Of a DNA stretch of 13,054 bases, positions 1-6,315 are shown piece by piece. The position numbers were made by a program, and so were the translations under genes. The first letter of the stretch is position 1, and every line of letters begins with the position of its first letter. Below the pieces are notes generated by a model. It made no database searches and was not told the DNA's origin. It worked only from the letters and a program-made list of their open reading frames with translations. This DNA comes from JBMYYE01 sp049609065 (GTDB taxonomy: Bacteria > Pseudomonadota > Alphaproteobacteria > Rhodobacterales > Rhodobacteraceae), in the NCBI GenBank assembly GCA_049609065.1, contig JBMYYE010000065.1, positions 1-13,054 of the forward strand, in the 5' to 3' direction.

Positions 1-867
1 CAAAAAGAAAACTTTACCATTATTGGTGGCGGCGTTTCAGAAAGCCCAGACCAACATGTGCATATTGCCGATCAAATCGGCTTTAACATTGGGGCGGCGG
101 GGCAGCCGCCGCGTGTGCGAAATTCATTGCATGACCACAACACAGCCGAAGTGTTTTTTGTCCTTAAGGGCAAGTGGCGCTTTTTCTGGGGACGCTGGGG
201 CACCGCGGGTGAGGTAACGTTAGAGGAAGGTGATATTTTCAACATCCCAACGGGCGTTTTTCGCGGGTTTGAAAATATCGGTACTGATTATGGTATGATC
301 ATGGCGGTCCTTGGTGGGAATGATGCAGGCGGCGGGGTGCATTGGGCCCCACAAGTGATCGAGGATGCGGCGGAACACGGCTTGATCCTTGGTGAAAATG
401 GCGTGCTATACGATAGCAAAAAAGGCGACATTCTACCCCAAAATGTTCACCCGATGCCGCTGATGTCCGATGATGAGCTGGCGAAACGTGCGGAACCCAC
501 GACGATTGATGTTGTACCAAATCATGTGGCACGCTACTGGGACATGATGGCATTGTCGGATAATCAACCAGCCAAAGTCATCGGCGAAGACGCATTGTTG
601 CGGGATCGCCCAGGTTTTGAGGTTGATTTCTTATCTCGTCAGTCCACTTCGTTTGAAATGGAAACAGTCGCGCAAAATACCGTTTTAATGCCGATGCGTG
701 GGTATTGGCGCTTGCGGTATGAGGGTGGCGAAGAAGTTCTGAACCCAGGTGATACCTGCCTGATCAAAGCCGGCGAAGCACATGCTGTTGAGCCGTCAAT
801 GACTGGAGAAGCCAGCCTTTACCGCGTTCGGAGTACGGATGACGCTGCTGGCCTCACTGGGCTATAA
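1..867 (+). CDS. Bicupin-domain protein (5' end outside window)
   Basis: The reading frame is open from base 1 and reads as coding upstream of the first possible internal start (GTG at 58), so the gene is 5'-truncated by the window; 288 codons plus TAA are visible. Two cupin barrels are apparent. The first has a textbook motif 1, HDHNTAEVFFVLKG (window codons 44-57), giving metal ligands H44, H46 and E50. Motif 2 (GDIFNIPTGVFRGFEN) has Arg where the last metal-binding His is usual. The second barrel near the C-terminus keeps GDTCLIKAGEAH but lacks a clear HxH. Bicupins of this kind include ring-cleaving dioxygenases, isomerases and non-enzymatic sensors; the sequence does not say which. It is the first visible gene of an apparent operon: the next start is 20 bp downstream behind a strong AAAGGAG (875-881). 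Fold confidence is high, function unknown. Confidence 0.85.
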   Translation, partial: QKENFTIIGGGVSESPDQHVHIADQIGFNIGAAGQPPRVRNSLHDHNTAEVFFVLKGKWRFFWGRWGTAGEVTLEEGDIFNIPTGVFRGFENIGTDYGMIMAVLGGNDAGGGVHWAPQVIEDAAEHGLILGENGVLYDSKKGDILPQNVHPMPLMSDDELAKRAEPTTIDVVPNHVARYWDMMALSDNQPAKVIGEDALLRDRPGFEVDFLSRQSTSFEMETVAQNTVLMPMRGYWRLRYEGGEEVLNPGDTCLIKAGEAHAVEPSMTGEASLYRVRSTDDAAGLTGL

Positions 868-887
868 CCCTGTCAAAGGAGACTAAA

Positions 888-2012
888 ATGACCAAGATCA
901 ACACCACGCATGTCGGTTCTTTGCCGCGCACACAAGAGGTCGTGGATTTCATCTTCGCCCGCGAGAACGCGCAACCCTTTGTTCAGGCCGAATTTGACGC
1001 TTGTATGACGGCAGCTGTGTCTGAAACCGTGCGCAAACAAGTCGAGGCGGGTGTTGATATTGTCTCAGATGGGGAGACGTCCAAAATCTCCTACGCGACA
1101 TATGTGAAAGATCGCTACACAGGATTTGGCGGTGACAGCCCCCGCAATGCGCCTGCTGATCTGAAAATGTTCCCAGGTTTTTTGCAGCGCCTTTCTAATG
1201 ATGGTGGCACGCCGCAATATGCACGCCCGATGTGTGTTGGCGAAGTGACTTCAAAAGGGCAGGGAGAGCTGGAAAAAGATATTTCCAACCTTAAGGCGGC
1301 AATGGCGGAACACGGTGCTGAGCGCGGTTTTATGAATGCGGCCAGCCCGGGTGTTATTTCGCTGTTTTTGCAAAATGATTTCTACAAATCTCGCGAAGCA
1401 TATCTTGCGGCTTTGGCGGACGCGATGAAGGCTGAGTACGAAACGATTGTGGCTTCTGGTTTGGATCTGCAACTCGATTGTCCGGATTTGGCCTTGTCTC
1501 GTCACATGCTTTTTAACGACCTTTCGGACGAAGAATTCATCAAAGTCGCAAATATGCATGTTGAGGCGCTCAACCATGCTTTGTCGGATGTGCCAGCGGA
1601 AAAAGTTCGCGTTCATATTTGCTGGGGCAACTACGAAGGCCCGCATTGTTGCGATATTCCCATGTCAAAGATGTTTGACACATTGATGTCGACAAAGGCC
1701 GCTTCGGTCTTGTTCGAAACATCTAATCCACGACATGGCCACGAATGGGCGGTATTTCGCGATCGCAAAACCGACATTCCCGACACTAAAATCCTTGTTC
1801 CAGGTGTGGTTGATACGACAACCAACTTTGTTGAACATCCAGAACTGGTTGCTCAACGTATTGAGCGCTTTGTCGATATCGTTGGGGCGGATCGTGTGAT
1901 CGCGGGGTCCGACTGTGGTTTTGGCACATTTGCAGGTTTTGGGGCCGTCGATCCGGATATTGCTTATGCCAAACTGAAATCATTATCCGAAGGCGCAGCG
2001 TTGCTTGGATGA
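888..2012 (+). CDS. Cobalamin-independent MetE-like (C-terminal-domain type) methyl/alkyl transferase
   Basis: This 374-residue protein corresponds to only the catalytic half of MetE (full MetE is about 750 residues). The N-terminal signature HVGSLPR (residues 8-14) is typical of the family. The zinc-thiolate site appears complete: H243 and C245 in HICWGN, E277 in LFETSN, and C343 in GSDCGFGTFAG, matching the His/Cys/Glu/Cys pattern of MetE and of epoxyalkane:coenzyme M transferase. Such enzymes activate a thiol for transfer of a methyl or alkyl group; many single-domain members are not true methionine synthases. Start ATG 888 has AAAGGAG six bases upstream. Its stop overlaps the next gene's start (ATGA, 2009-2012), indicating translational coupling. 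Neighbours (bicupin, hydrolase, RraA-type aldolase) suggest a catabolic or side-chain transfer role rather than methionine biosynthesis; that is inference. The family call is firm; donor and acceptor are unknown. Confidence 0.9.
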   Translation: MTKINTTHVGSLPRTQEVVDFIFARENAQPFVQAEFDACMTAAVSETVRKQVEAGVDIVSDGETSKISYATYVKDRYTGFGGDSPRNAPADLKMFPGFLQRLSNDGGTPQYARPMCVGEVTSKGQGELEKDISNLKAAMAEHGAERGFMNAASPGVISLFLQNDFYKSREAYLAALADAMKAEYETIVASGLDLQLDCPDLALSRHMLFNDLSDEEFIKVANMHVEALNHALSDVPAEKVRVHICWGNYEGPHCCDIPMSKMFDTLMSTKAASVLFETSNPRHGHEWAVFRDRKTDIPDTKILVPGVVDTTTNFVEHPELVAQRIERFVDIVGADRVIAGSDCGFGTFAGFGAVDPDIAYAKLKSLSEGAALLG

Positions 2013-2701
2013 CACCGCTTGTTTTACTCCCTGGGATGATGTGTGATGCGCGGTTGTTTATGCCGCAGATTGCCGCGTTTTCGGGGCAGCGCACCATTGT
2101 CTGTCCCACAATGTCAAAGCATGACACCATGGCCGAACTTGCCAAAGATGTTCTTGCGAATGCTCCAAAAAGTTTCGCGTTGGCAGGTTTGTCGATGGGT
2201 GGAATCGTTGCAATGGAAATATTGCGCCAAGCGCCCGATCGTGTCGAACGCATTGCCTTGATGGATACAAATCCACTGGCGGAAGCAGATGATGTGAAAA
2301 CGCGCCGATTGCCACAAATGAAAACGGTGCGCGGTGGTGGGCTTGCGGCTGTTATGCGCGATGAGATGAAACCAAATTACCTAACCGATGGGCCAAATCG
2401 TGCGGAAATTTTAAACCTGTGCATGGATATGGCTTTGGGCCTTGGGCCGCAGGTGTTTTTATCGCAATCTCGCGCTTTGATGGAGCGACGCGATCAGACC
2501 GACACGTTGCGCAATGTGAAACAGCCTGCGCTTATTTTATGCGGGCGGGACGACATGTTGTGCCCTGTTTCGCGCCACACATTGATGGCTGATTGCATAG
2601 GCGGAGCAACATTGGAAATTATCGAAGGTGCGGGGCATTTGCCAGTGCTGGAAAATACAAAAGAGACAAATGCGGCACTTGCCCGCTGGCTGGAGGCTTA
2701 A
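2009..2701 (+). CDS. Alpha/beta-fold hydrolase
   Basis: A 230-residue protein with the alpha/beta-hydrolase layout: LVLLPGMMCD near the N-terminus (oxyanion-hole region), the nucleophile elbow GLSMGG with Ser62, an acid loop CGRDDMLCP (Asp181 or Asp182) and the catalytic His210 in GAGHLP. The catalytic triad therefore looks intact and the length is normal for a small cytoplasmic esterase, lactonase, thioesterase or C-C hydrolase; no signal peptide is visible. The ATG overlaps the stop of the MetE-like gene by four bases (ATGA) and no strong ribosome-binding site precedes it, so coupled translation is likely. The stop is immediately followed by the next start. In context it would cleave an ester, thioester or C-C bond in the unknown pathway of this operon. 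Substrate cannot be told from sequence. Confidence 0.88.
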   Translation: MTPLVLLPGMMCDARLFMPQIAAFSGQRTIVCPTMSKHDTMAELAKDVLANAPKSFALAGLSMGGIVAMEILRQAPDRVERIALMDTNPLAEADDVKTRRLPQMKTVRGGGLAAVMRDEMKPNYLTDGPNRAEILNLCMDMALGLGPQVFLSQSRALMERRDQTDTLRNVKQPALILCGRDDMLCPVSRHTLMADCIGGATLEIIEGAGHLPVLENTKETNAALARWLEA

Positions 2702-3397
2702 ATGAACGATACGCTTTTGACATTGCTGCAAAAGGTAGACACACCCACTGTTTGCAACGCGATTGAAGTTGCGCAAGGTAAACGCGGTTTTGATGCGTTT
2801 ACACGCGGTACGATGTTGGCCTCAGATCCAGATGCTCCTGCAATGGTCGGGTATGCGCGCACAGCACGTATTGCGGCCGTGGCACCGCCAACCGAAGCCC
2901 CAGAAGAAATCAAAGCGCGCCGTATGTCCTATTATCGGCATATGTCGCAAGGGCCGCGCCCCGCGGTAACAGTGGTAGAAGACATGGATTTCCCGCATTG
3001 CATTGGGGCCTATTGGGGCGAAATTAACACAACGGTTCATAAAGGTTTTGGCGTGTCAGGTGCGCTAACCAATGGCGTCATGCGCGACCTTGGTGATCTT
3101 CCGGATGGGTTTCCGGTTGTCGCGGGCTCAATCGGGCCAAGCCATGGCTTCGTGCACGTAAAAGAGGTTGGAACGACTGTTTCGATCTTTGGCATGCACG
3201 TGGCCGATGGTGACTTGATACATGCGGATCGACATGGCGCGTTGGTTATCCCGCCAGATGTTTTGCCAAACTTGGAAGAGGCAATCATTAAGCTGCTTGC
3301 AACCGAAAAACTTGTCCTTGATCCTGCCCGCAAGGATGGCTTTGACTTTGATGCGTTTGAGATTGCATGGGCGGCCTTTGAAAAGGCACGCACCTGA
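2702..3397 (+). CDS. RraA-family protein (4-hydroxy-4-methyl-2-oxoglutarate aldolase-like)
   Basis: A 231-residue protein of the RraA/HMG-aldolase family. The diagnostic core is present: GVSGALTNGVMRD (residues 117-129) with the Arg128-Asp129 pair used in class II HMG/CHA aldolases to bind substrate and metal, preceded by WGE (105-107), and followed by HADRHGALVIP (174-184). Family aldolases split 4-hydroxy-4-methyl- or 4-carboxy-4-hydroxy-2-oxo acids to pyruvate plus a keto acid, and decarboxylate oxaloacetate. The other branch, the RraA RNase E inhibitor, is usually shorter (about 160 residues) and lacks the catalytic emphasis; the operon context here favours an enzyme. Its ATG follows the hydrolase TAA directly, with GGAGG at 2692-2696 inside the upstream gene. 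The gene ends in tandem stops (TGA TAG). It is the last gene of the plus-strand operon. Exact substrate unknown. Confidence 0.87.
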   Translation: MNDTLLTLLQKVDTPTVCNAIEVAQGKRGFDAFTRGTMLASDPDAPAMVGYARTARIAAVAPPTEAPEEIKARRMSYYRHMSQGPRPAVTVVEDMDFPHCIGAYWGEINTTVHKGFGVSGALTNGVMRDLGDLPDGFPVVAGSIGPSHGFVHVKEVGTTVSIFGMHVADGDLIHADRHGALVIPPDVLPNLEEAIIKLLATEKLVLDPARKDGFDFDAFEIAWAAFEKART

Positions 3398-3690
3398 TAG
3401 GTCAACGCGAAGAATACGAAAAATGCATGGTTCGAACGTATCAGCGACCTATGGGCCGATGAGAAAATTGGGATATGTCATCTGGTGATTAATGCCGCCA
3501 CCGGTGAGGAGTTGGCAAAAGTGGCTTGGCCAGTTCAGAGCAGGTTGAGGGGGCTTTCCGCGCTCCGCCAACGGTCCCTTCAGATCTAGGGTCTGTGATT
3601 TCCTTAACCCAAATAGAACGCGCCAAACCTATCAGTGTGTCCGCAACGGCCACGCTATAGGAATATCCTGCCCGCATTTCTGAATGACAT
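3398..3690. other. Intergenic region between converging genes; no confident gene
   Basis: This 293-bp stretch separates the converging RraA-like and ZigA-like genes. It contains no ORF I can recognise. Immediately after the tandem TGA TAG of the RraA-like gene the same frame stays open for 62 codons (3401-3586, stop 3587-3589), with coding-like composition but no ATG; it may be a gene remnant. A 7-bp inverted repeat, ATAGGTC at 3397-3403 and GACCTAT at 3446-3452, lies at the left end. I see no hairpin followed by a T-run on either strand. Confidence 0.5.
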
Positions 3691-3699
3691 TTATGCGGG
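3671..3699 (-). terminator. Possible hairpin at the end of the ZigA-like gene
   Basis: A perfect 7-bp stem, CCCGCAT (3671-3677) with ATGCGGG (3693-3699), encloses a 15-base loop and overlaps the TAA stop (3691-3693) of the minus-strand GTPase gene. It has no following T-run on either strand, so it is not a canonical intrinsic terminator. It could act as an mRNA 3'-end stabiliser, or be chance. Confidence 0.3.
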
Positions 3700-4902
3700 G
3701 TCCTCCGCGCGCCGCCAGAGCGGGAACGGGTCTGGGTAATCTGGTAGATCATCAGGGCCTTGCGCCGCCAAAGCGGGGACAATGCAGCCATCCAGCCGCT
3801 CTTTGAGTGCAGGCCAGTCGATGCCAGCACCGATGAAAACGATTTCCTGTCGGCGGTCACCCCACGGCTCTTGCCAATGCTCTTGCATGTAGGCGCGTGC
3901 GCTGTCGTGATCGGGCCAGCGATCCTTTGGAACCGAGGCCCACCATGTGCCCAAGGGTTTGACGCTAGAAAGGGCACCCGCGAGGGAAAATTCTGCGACC
4001 CAACCAGGACGCGTGGCAATCCAAAAATGTCCTTTGGCGCGGATCACCCTTGGTAAAGCGCCATTGAGCACCTCCATGATCCGCTCAGGGATAAAAGGCC
4101 GGCGGGCGCGGTAGACATAGGAGGCGACGCCGTATTCTTCGGTCTCAGGCACGTGGTCGGCAAAGCCATAGAGTTCCTTGGCCCACATCGGGTGTTCGTG
4201 GGCTTTCTCAAAATCAAATAACCCTGTGTCGAGGATGGCATCTGCGGGCACATTGGACTGGTCGACCTCAATAATTTTTGCATCTGCGTTGAGGCTGCGA
4301 ATGATCTTACGCGCGGCATCGACACGATCAGGGCCCGCATCCGTGATTTTGTTGAGGACCACGACATCGGCGAATTCGATTTGATCGGTGAGCAAATGCA
4401 CGAGGGTGCGTTCGTCTTCTTCGCCTAAGGTTTCGCCGCGATCGTGCAAAAAGTCATGACTAGAATAGTCCCCCAGTAGGTTCACCGCATCAACAACGGT
4501 CACCATCGTGTCAAGGCGAGAGACATCAGATAAGCTGTTGCCAAGCTCATCGCGAAAATCAAAGGTTGCGGCGACAGGAAGTGGCTCAGAAATTCCAGTC
4601 GACTCGATCAAGAGGTAGTCAAAACGCCCTTCGGCTGCCAGCCTGCGCACCTCATCTAGAAGGTCATCTCGCAGGGTGCAGCAGATGCAGCCATTTGACA
4701 TTTCCACCAGCGTTTCATCCGTACGGCTGAGTTCAGTATCGGCGCGGACCAGATCTGCGTCAATGTTGACCTCGGACATGTCGTTTACGATCACGGCCAC
4801 TCGGCGCCCTTCGCGGTTGTTGAGAACCCGGTTGAGTAGAGTTGTTTTTCCGGCTCCTAAGAAACCAGAAAGCACCGTAACGGGTAGACGTTCATCTGAC
4901 AT
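3691..4902 (-). CDS. zigA: ZigA-type COG0523 (CobW-family) GTP-binding metallochaperone
   Basis: A 403-residue P-loop GTPase of the COG0523 family. From the chosen ATG, Walker A is GFLGAGKT (13-20), the metal-binding CxCC motif is CICC (72-75), ESTG (100-103) is the Walker-B-side motif, and NKITD (184-188) supplies guanine specificity; a CobW C-terminal domain follows. Members use GTP hydrolysis to deliver metal (zinc for ZigA, others cobalt or nickel) to client proteins and are often induced in metal starvation. The length and the run NDMSEVNIDADLVR fit the ZigA branch; zinc is inferred. A TTG at 4914 would add four residues, but ATG 4902 is preferred because GGAAC lies about six bases upstream and the conserved sequence starts directly after it. 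Transcribed alone: dmdA ends 229 bp upstream on the same strand. A paired inverted-repeat element in that gap may be its operator. Confidence 0.88.
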   Translation of the reverse strand: MSDERLPVTVLSGFLGAGKTTLLNRVLNNREGRRVAVIVNDMSEVNIDADLVRADTELSRTDETLVEMSNGCICCTLRDDLLDEVRRLAAEGRFDYLLIESTGISEPLPVAATFDFRDELGNSLSDVSRLDTMVTVVDAVNLLGDYSSHDFLHDRGETLGEEDERTLVHLLTDQIEFADVVVLNKITDAGPDRVDAARKIIRSLNADAKIIEVDQSNVPADAILDTGLFDFEKAHEHPMWAKELYGFADHVPETEEYGVASYVYRARRPFIPERIMEVLNGALPRVIRAKGHFWIATRPGWVAEFSLAGALSSVKPLGTWWASVPKDRWPDHDSARAYMQEHWQEPWGDRRQEIVFIGAGIDWPALKERLDGCIVPALAAQGPDDLPDYPDPFPLWRRAEDPA

Positions 4903-4933
4903 GAGTTGTTCCAAATTTGATTAGTTTTCTCAT

Positions 4934-4976
4934 GTAACTTAAGAAGTTGCCAGAATAATGCAACTGCAAAAGTTAC
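4934..4976. promoter_or_regulatory. Paired inverted repeats upstream of zigA (candidate operator)
   Basis: Two imperfect palindromes sit 31-74 bp upstream of the zigA start: GTAACTTAAGAAGTTGC (4934-4950) and GCAACTGCAAAAGTTAC (4960-4976). Both fit GYAACT-N5-AGTTRC, and the second matches the reverse complement of the first at 14 of 17 positions. Centres are 26 bp apart. The position fits a repressor site over the promoter. A Zur or other metal regulator would suit a COG0523 gene, but the sequence is not an obvious match to the Zur consensus I know. Confidence 0.45.
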
Positions 4977-5075
4977 GTGATAATCTTATTTGGAAAAATG
5001 CAGCCACAGCACAATGAGGCCGCGTTCTTTGGTCAACTTAGCCTGAGCCATTTGAAGCTGCGCGAACATACTTGC

Positions 5076-5088
5076 ATAAGCTGCTTAT
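5076..5088. repeat. Perfect 13-bp palindrome downstream of dmdA
   Basis: ATAAGC-T-GCTTAT is perfectly symmetrical and lies 43 bp past the dmdA stop, within the 229-bp gap before zigA. The one-base centre leaves only a short RNA stem and no T-run follows, so a terminator role is doubtful; a protein-binding site is possible. Nothing else is recognisable in the rest of that gap. Confidence 0.3.
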
Positions 5089-5131
5089 ACCCGAATATAG
5101 GACGCCCGTTGGTGACTGGAGCGCGTGCCTC

Positions 5132-6238
5132 CTATAGCCAAAACGCGCCTTGAACGGAGGCATCCCGTGGTCCTTGTGATGTTTCAACGGTAAGGACCGT
5201 CCCGGTGTCCCAATGGCTGGCATCGACCATTCCAATGGCAACATTTGTTTGAAAATCAGGTGACCATGCGGCAGATGTGACCTGCCCAACCGTTTGGCCG
5301 TCTTTTAGGAGTGGCCAAGGTGCGCGGGCAGGGCGCAGCGCCGCCCCTTGAATGGAAATCGCACGGATTTGCCGCGCGGGACCTTGCTTTGCTTCTCGGG
5401 ACAAAGCGTCTTTCCCGATATGGGATCCGTTTTCTGCGGGTTTGCAAAATTTTCCAAGACCACATTCCAAAGGCGTATTATCCATGCTCATGTCATTGCC
5501 ATAGCTCAATAGCCCGCCTTCGATCCGCTCAATAAGGTTCGGACATCCCGGTCGAACATTTAGATCGGCCCCAGCTTCAAAGAGCGCCTCCCAAAGCGGC
5601 ATGCCATTTTCGCTGCCTTCCACATAAATTTCAAACCCGCCCTGTTTGGAATAGCCCGAGCGCGCAACAATGAAAGACGTGTCCTTGAACGCCAATCTCT
5701 TTTGCCGAAAGAAGCGAATGTCATGCACGTCAGGGCCAAAAACACGTTCCATAAGCGTATTTGATTTTGGCCCCTGAACCGCGAGTGGTGACACGTCCGG
5801 TTCAAACACCTCAACAGTGAGCCCCGCCCCAAGAGCCAGCCCTTTGACCCACAATAGAAGATCACTATCGGCAATGGAAATCCACCAACGGGTGTCGCTA
5901 TGTTTGAGAGCAACAGGATCGTTGAGCATTTTTCCTTTGTCATCGACCACGGGCACGTAATAGCACTGATCCGGTTGCATTTTGCTGAGATCACGTGGCG
6001 TGAGCATCTGCATCAAACGCGCGGCATCTGGGCCGCTGATTTCAATTTGGCGTTCGACGGAAACATCCCAAACCTGCACATGTTGTTTTAGATGGTGATA
6101 GTCAAATTCAACATCTTCAAAAACGGTTGGCAACAGCATGCGGTTGTAAACGGTATAGGCTTTGACGCCAGCGGCCTCTACGCCGCAGGTAAATGGGGTG
6201 TCACGCAGGCGGCGGGAATGAGAAAGAAGATGTGTCAT
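5132..6238 (-). CDS. dmdA: Dimethylsulfoniopropionate demethylase DmdA (GcvT fold)
   Basis: Cytoplasmic enzyme that transfers a methyl group from DMSP to tetrahydrofolate, giving methylmercaptopropionate and 5-methyl-THF. The 368-residue protein has the GcvT/aminomethyltransferase fold throughout. The N-terminal TPFTCGVEAAGVKAYTVYN (14-32) and MLLPT (34-38) are characteristic of roseobacter DmdA rather than glycine-cleavage T-protein. LNDPVA (105-110) carries Asp107, equivalent to the folate-binding catalytic Asp of T-protein, but with Asn before it instead of Asp. SGYSKQGGFEIYVEG (194-208) and IERIEGGLLSYGNDM (236-250) are further core motifs. ATG 6238 is preferred over GTG 6250 because of the conserved start region and a GAG about seven bases upstream; neither start has a strong ribosome-binding site. 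It is the last gene of a dmdC-dmdD-dmdA set, 77 bp after dmdD. A DmdA-like demethylase for another methylated substrate is the main alternative, made unlikely by the two neighbours. Confidence 0.93.
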   Translation of the reverse strand: MTHLLSHSRRLRDTPFTCGVEAAGVKAYTVYNRMLLPTVFEDVEFDYHHLKQHVQVWDVSVERQIEISGPDAARLMQMLTPRDLSKMQPDQCYYVPVVDDKGKMLNDPVALKHSDTRWWISIADSDLLLWVKGLALGAGLTVEVFEPDVSPLAVQGPKSNTLMERVFGPDVHDIRFFRQKRLAFKDTSFIVARSGYSKQGGFEIYVEGSENGMPLWEALFEAGADLNVRPGCPNLIERIEGGLLSYGNDMSMDNTPLECGLGKFCKPAENGSHIGKDALSREAKQGPARQIRAISIQGAALRPARAPWPLLKDGQTVGQVTSAAWSPDFQTNVAIGMVDASHWDTGTVLTVETSQGPRDASVQGAFWL

Positions 6239-6274
6239 GTCGGTACTCACAAATATAGTGGCGTCGAAACGATT

Positions 6275-6289
6275 AAACGTCTGACGTTT
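6275..6289. promoter_or_regulatory. Perfect 15-bp palindrome upstream of dmdA (candidate operator)
   Basis: AAACGTC-T-GACGTTT lies in the 77-bp gap between dmdD and dmdA, 37 bp from the dmdA ATG. Both arms are perfect. The position suits an operator for an internal dmdA promoter, which would let dmdA be controlled separately from dmdC and dmdD. I do not recognise the regulator; as an RNA hairpin it lacks a T-run. Confidence 0.45.
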
Positions 6290-6315
6290 GCCATGGGGGA
6301 TTTCGAGGCCGGGTC

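Noticed and set aside
1786..2253. 155-codon minus-strand open frame
   Set aside because: Antisense to the end of the MetE-like gene and the start of the hydrolase, both well supported; no recognisable protein features.
3489..4019. 176-codon minus-strand open frame running past the zigA stop
   Set aside because: Mostly a shifted-frame shadow of zigA; the part beyond 3690 has no recognisable features or proper start.
5105..5131. GGAG/CTCC hairpin just after the dmdA stop as a terminator
   Set aside because: Only a 4-bp stem with no T-run on the transcribed strand.
5038..5289. 83-codon minus-strand open frame covering the dmdA 3' end and the following gap
   Set aside because: Two thirds overlap dmdA in another frame and it has no recognisable domain or ribosome-binding site.
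5132..6238. Glycine-cleavage T-protein (GcvT)
   Set aside because: The N-terminal GVEAAGVKAYTVYN region and Asn-Asp in place of Asp-Asp fit DmdA, and no gcvH or gcvP gene is nearby.
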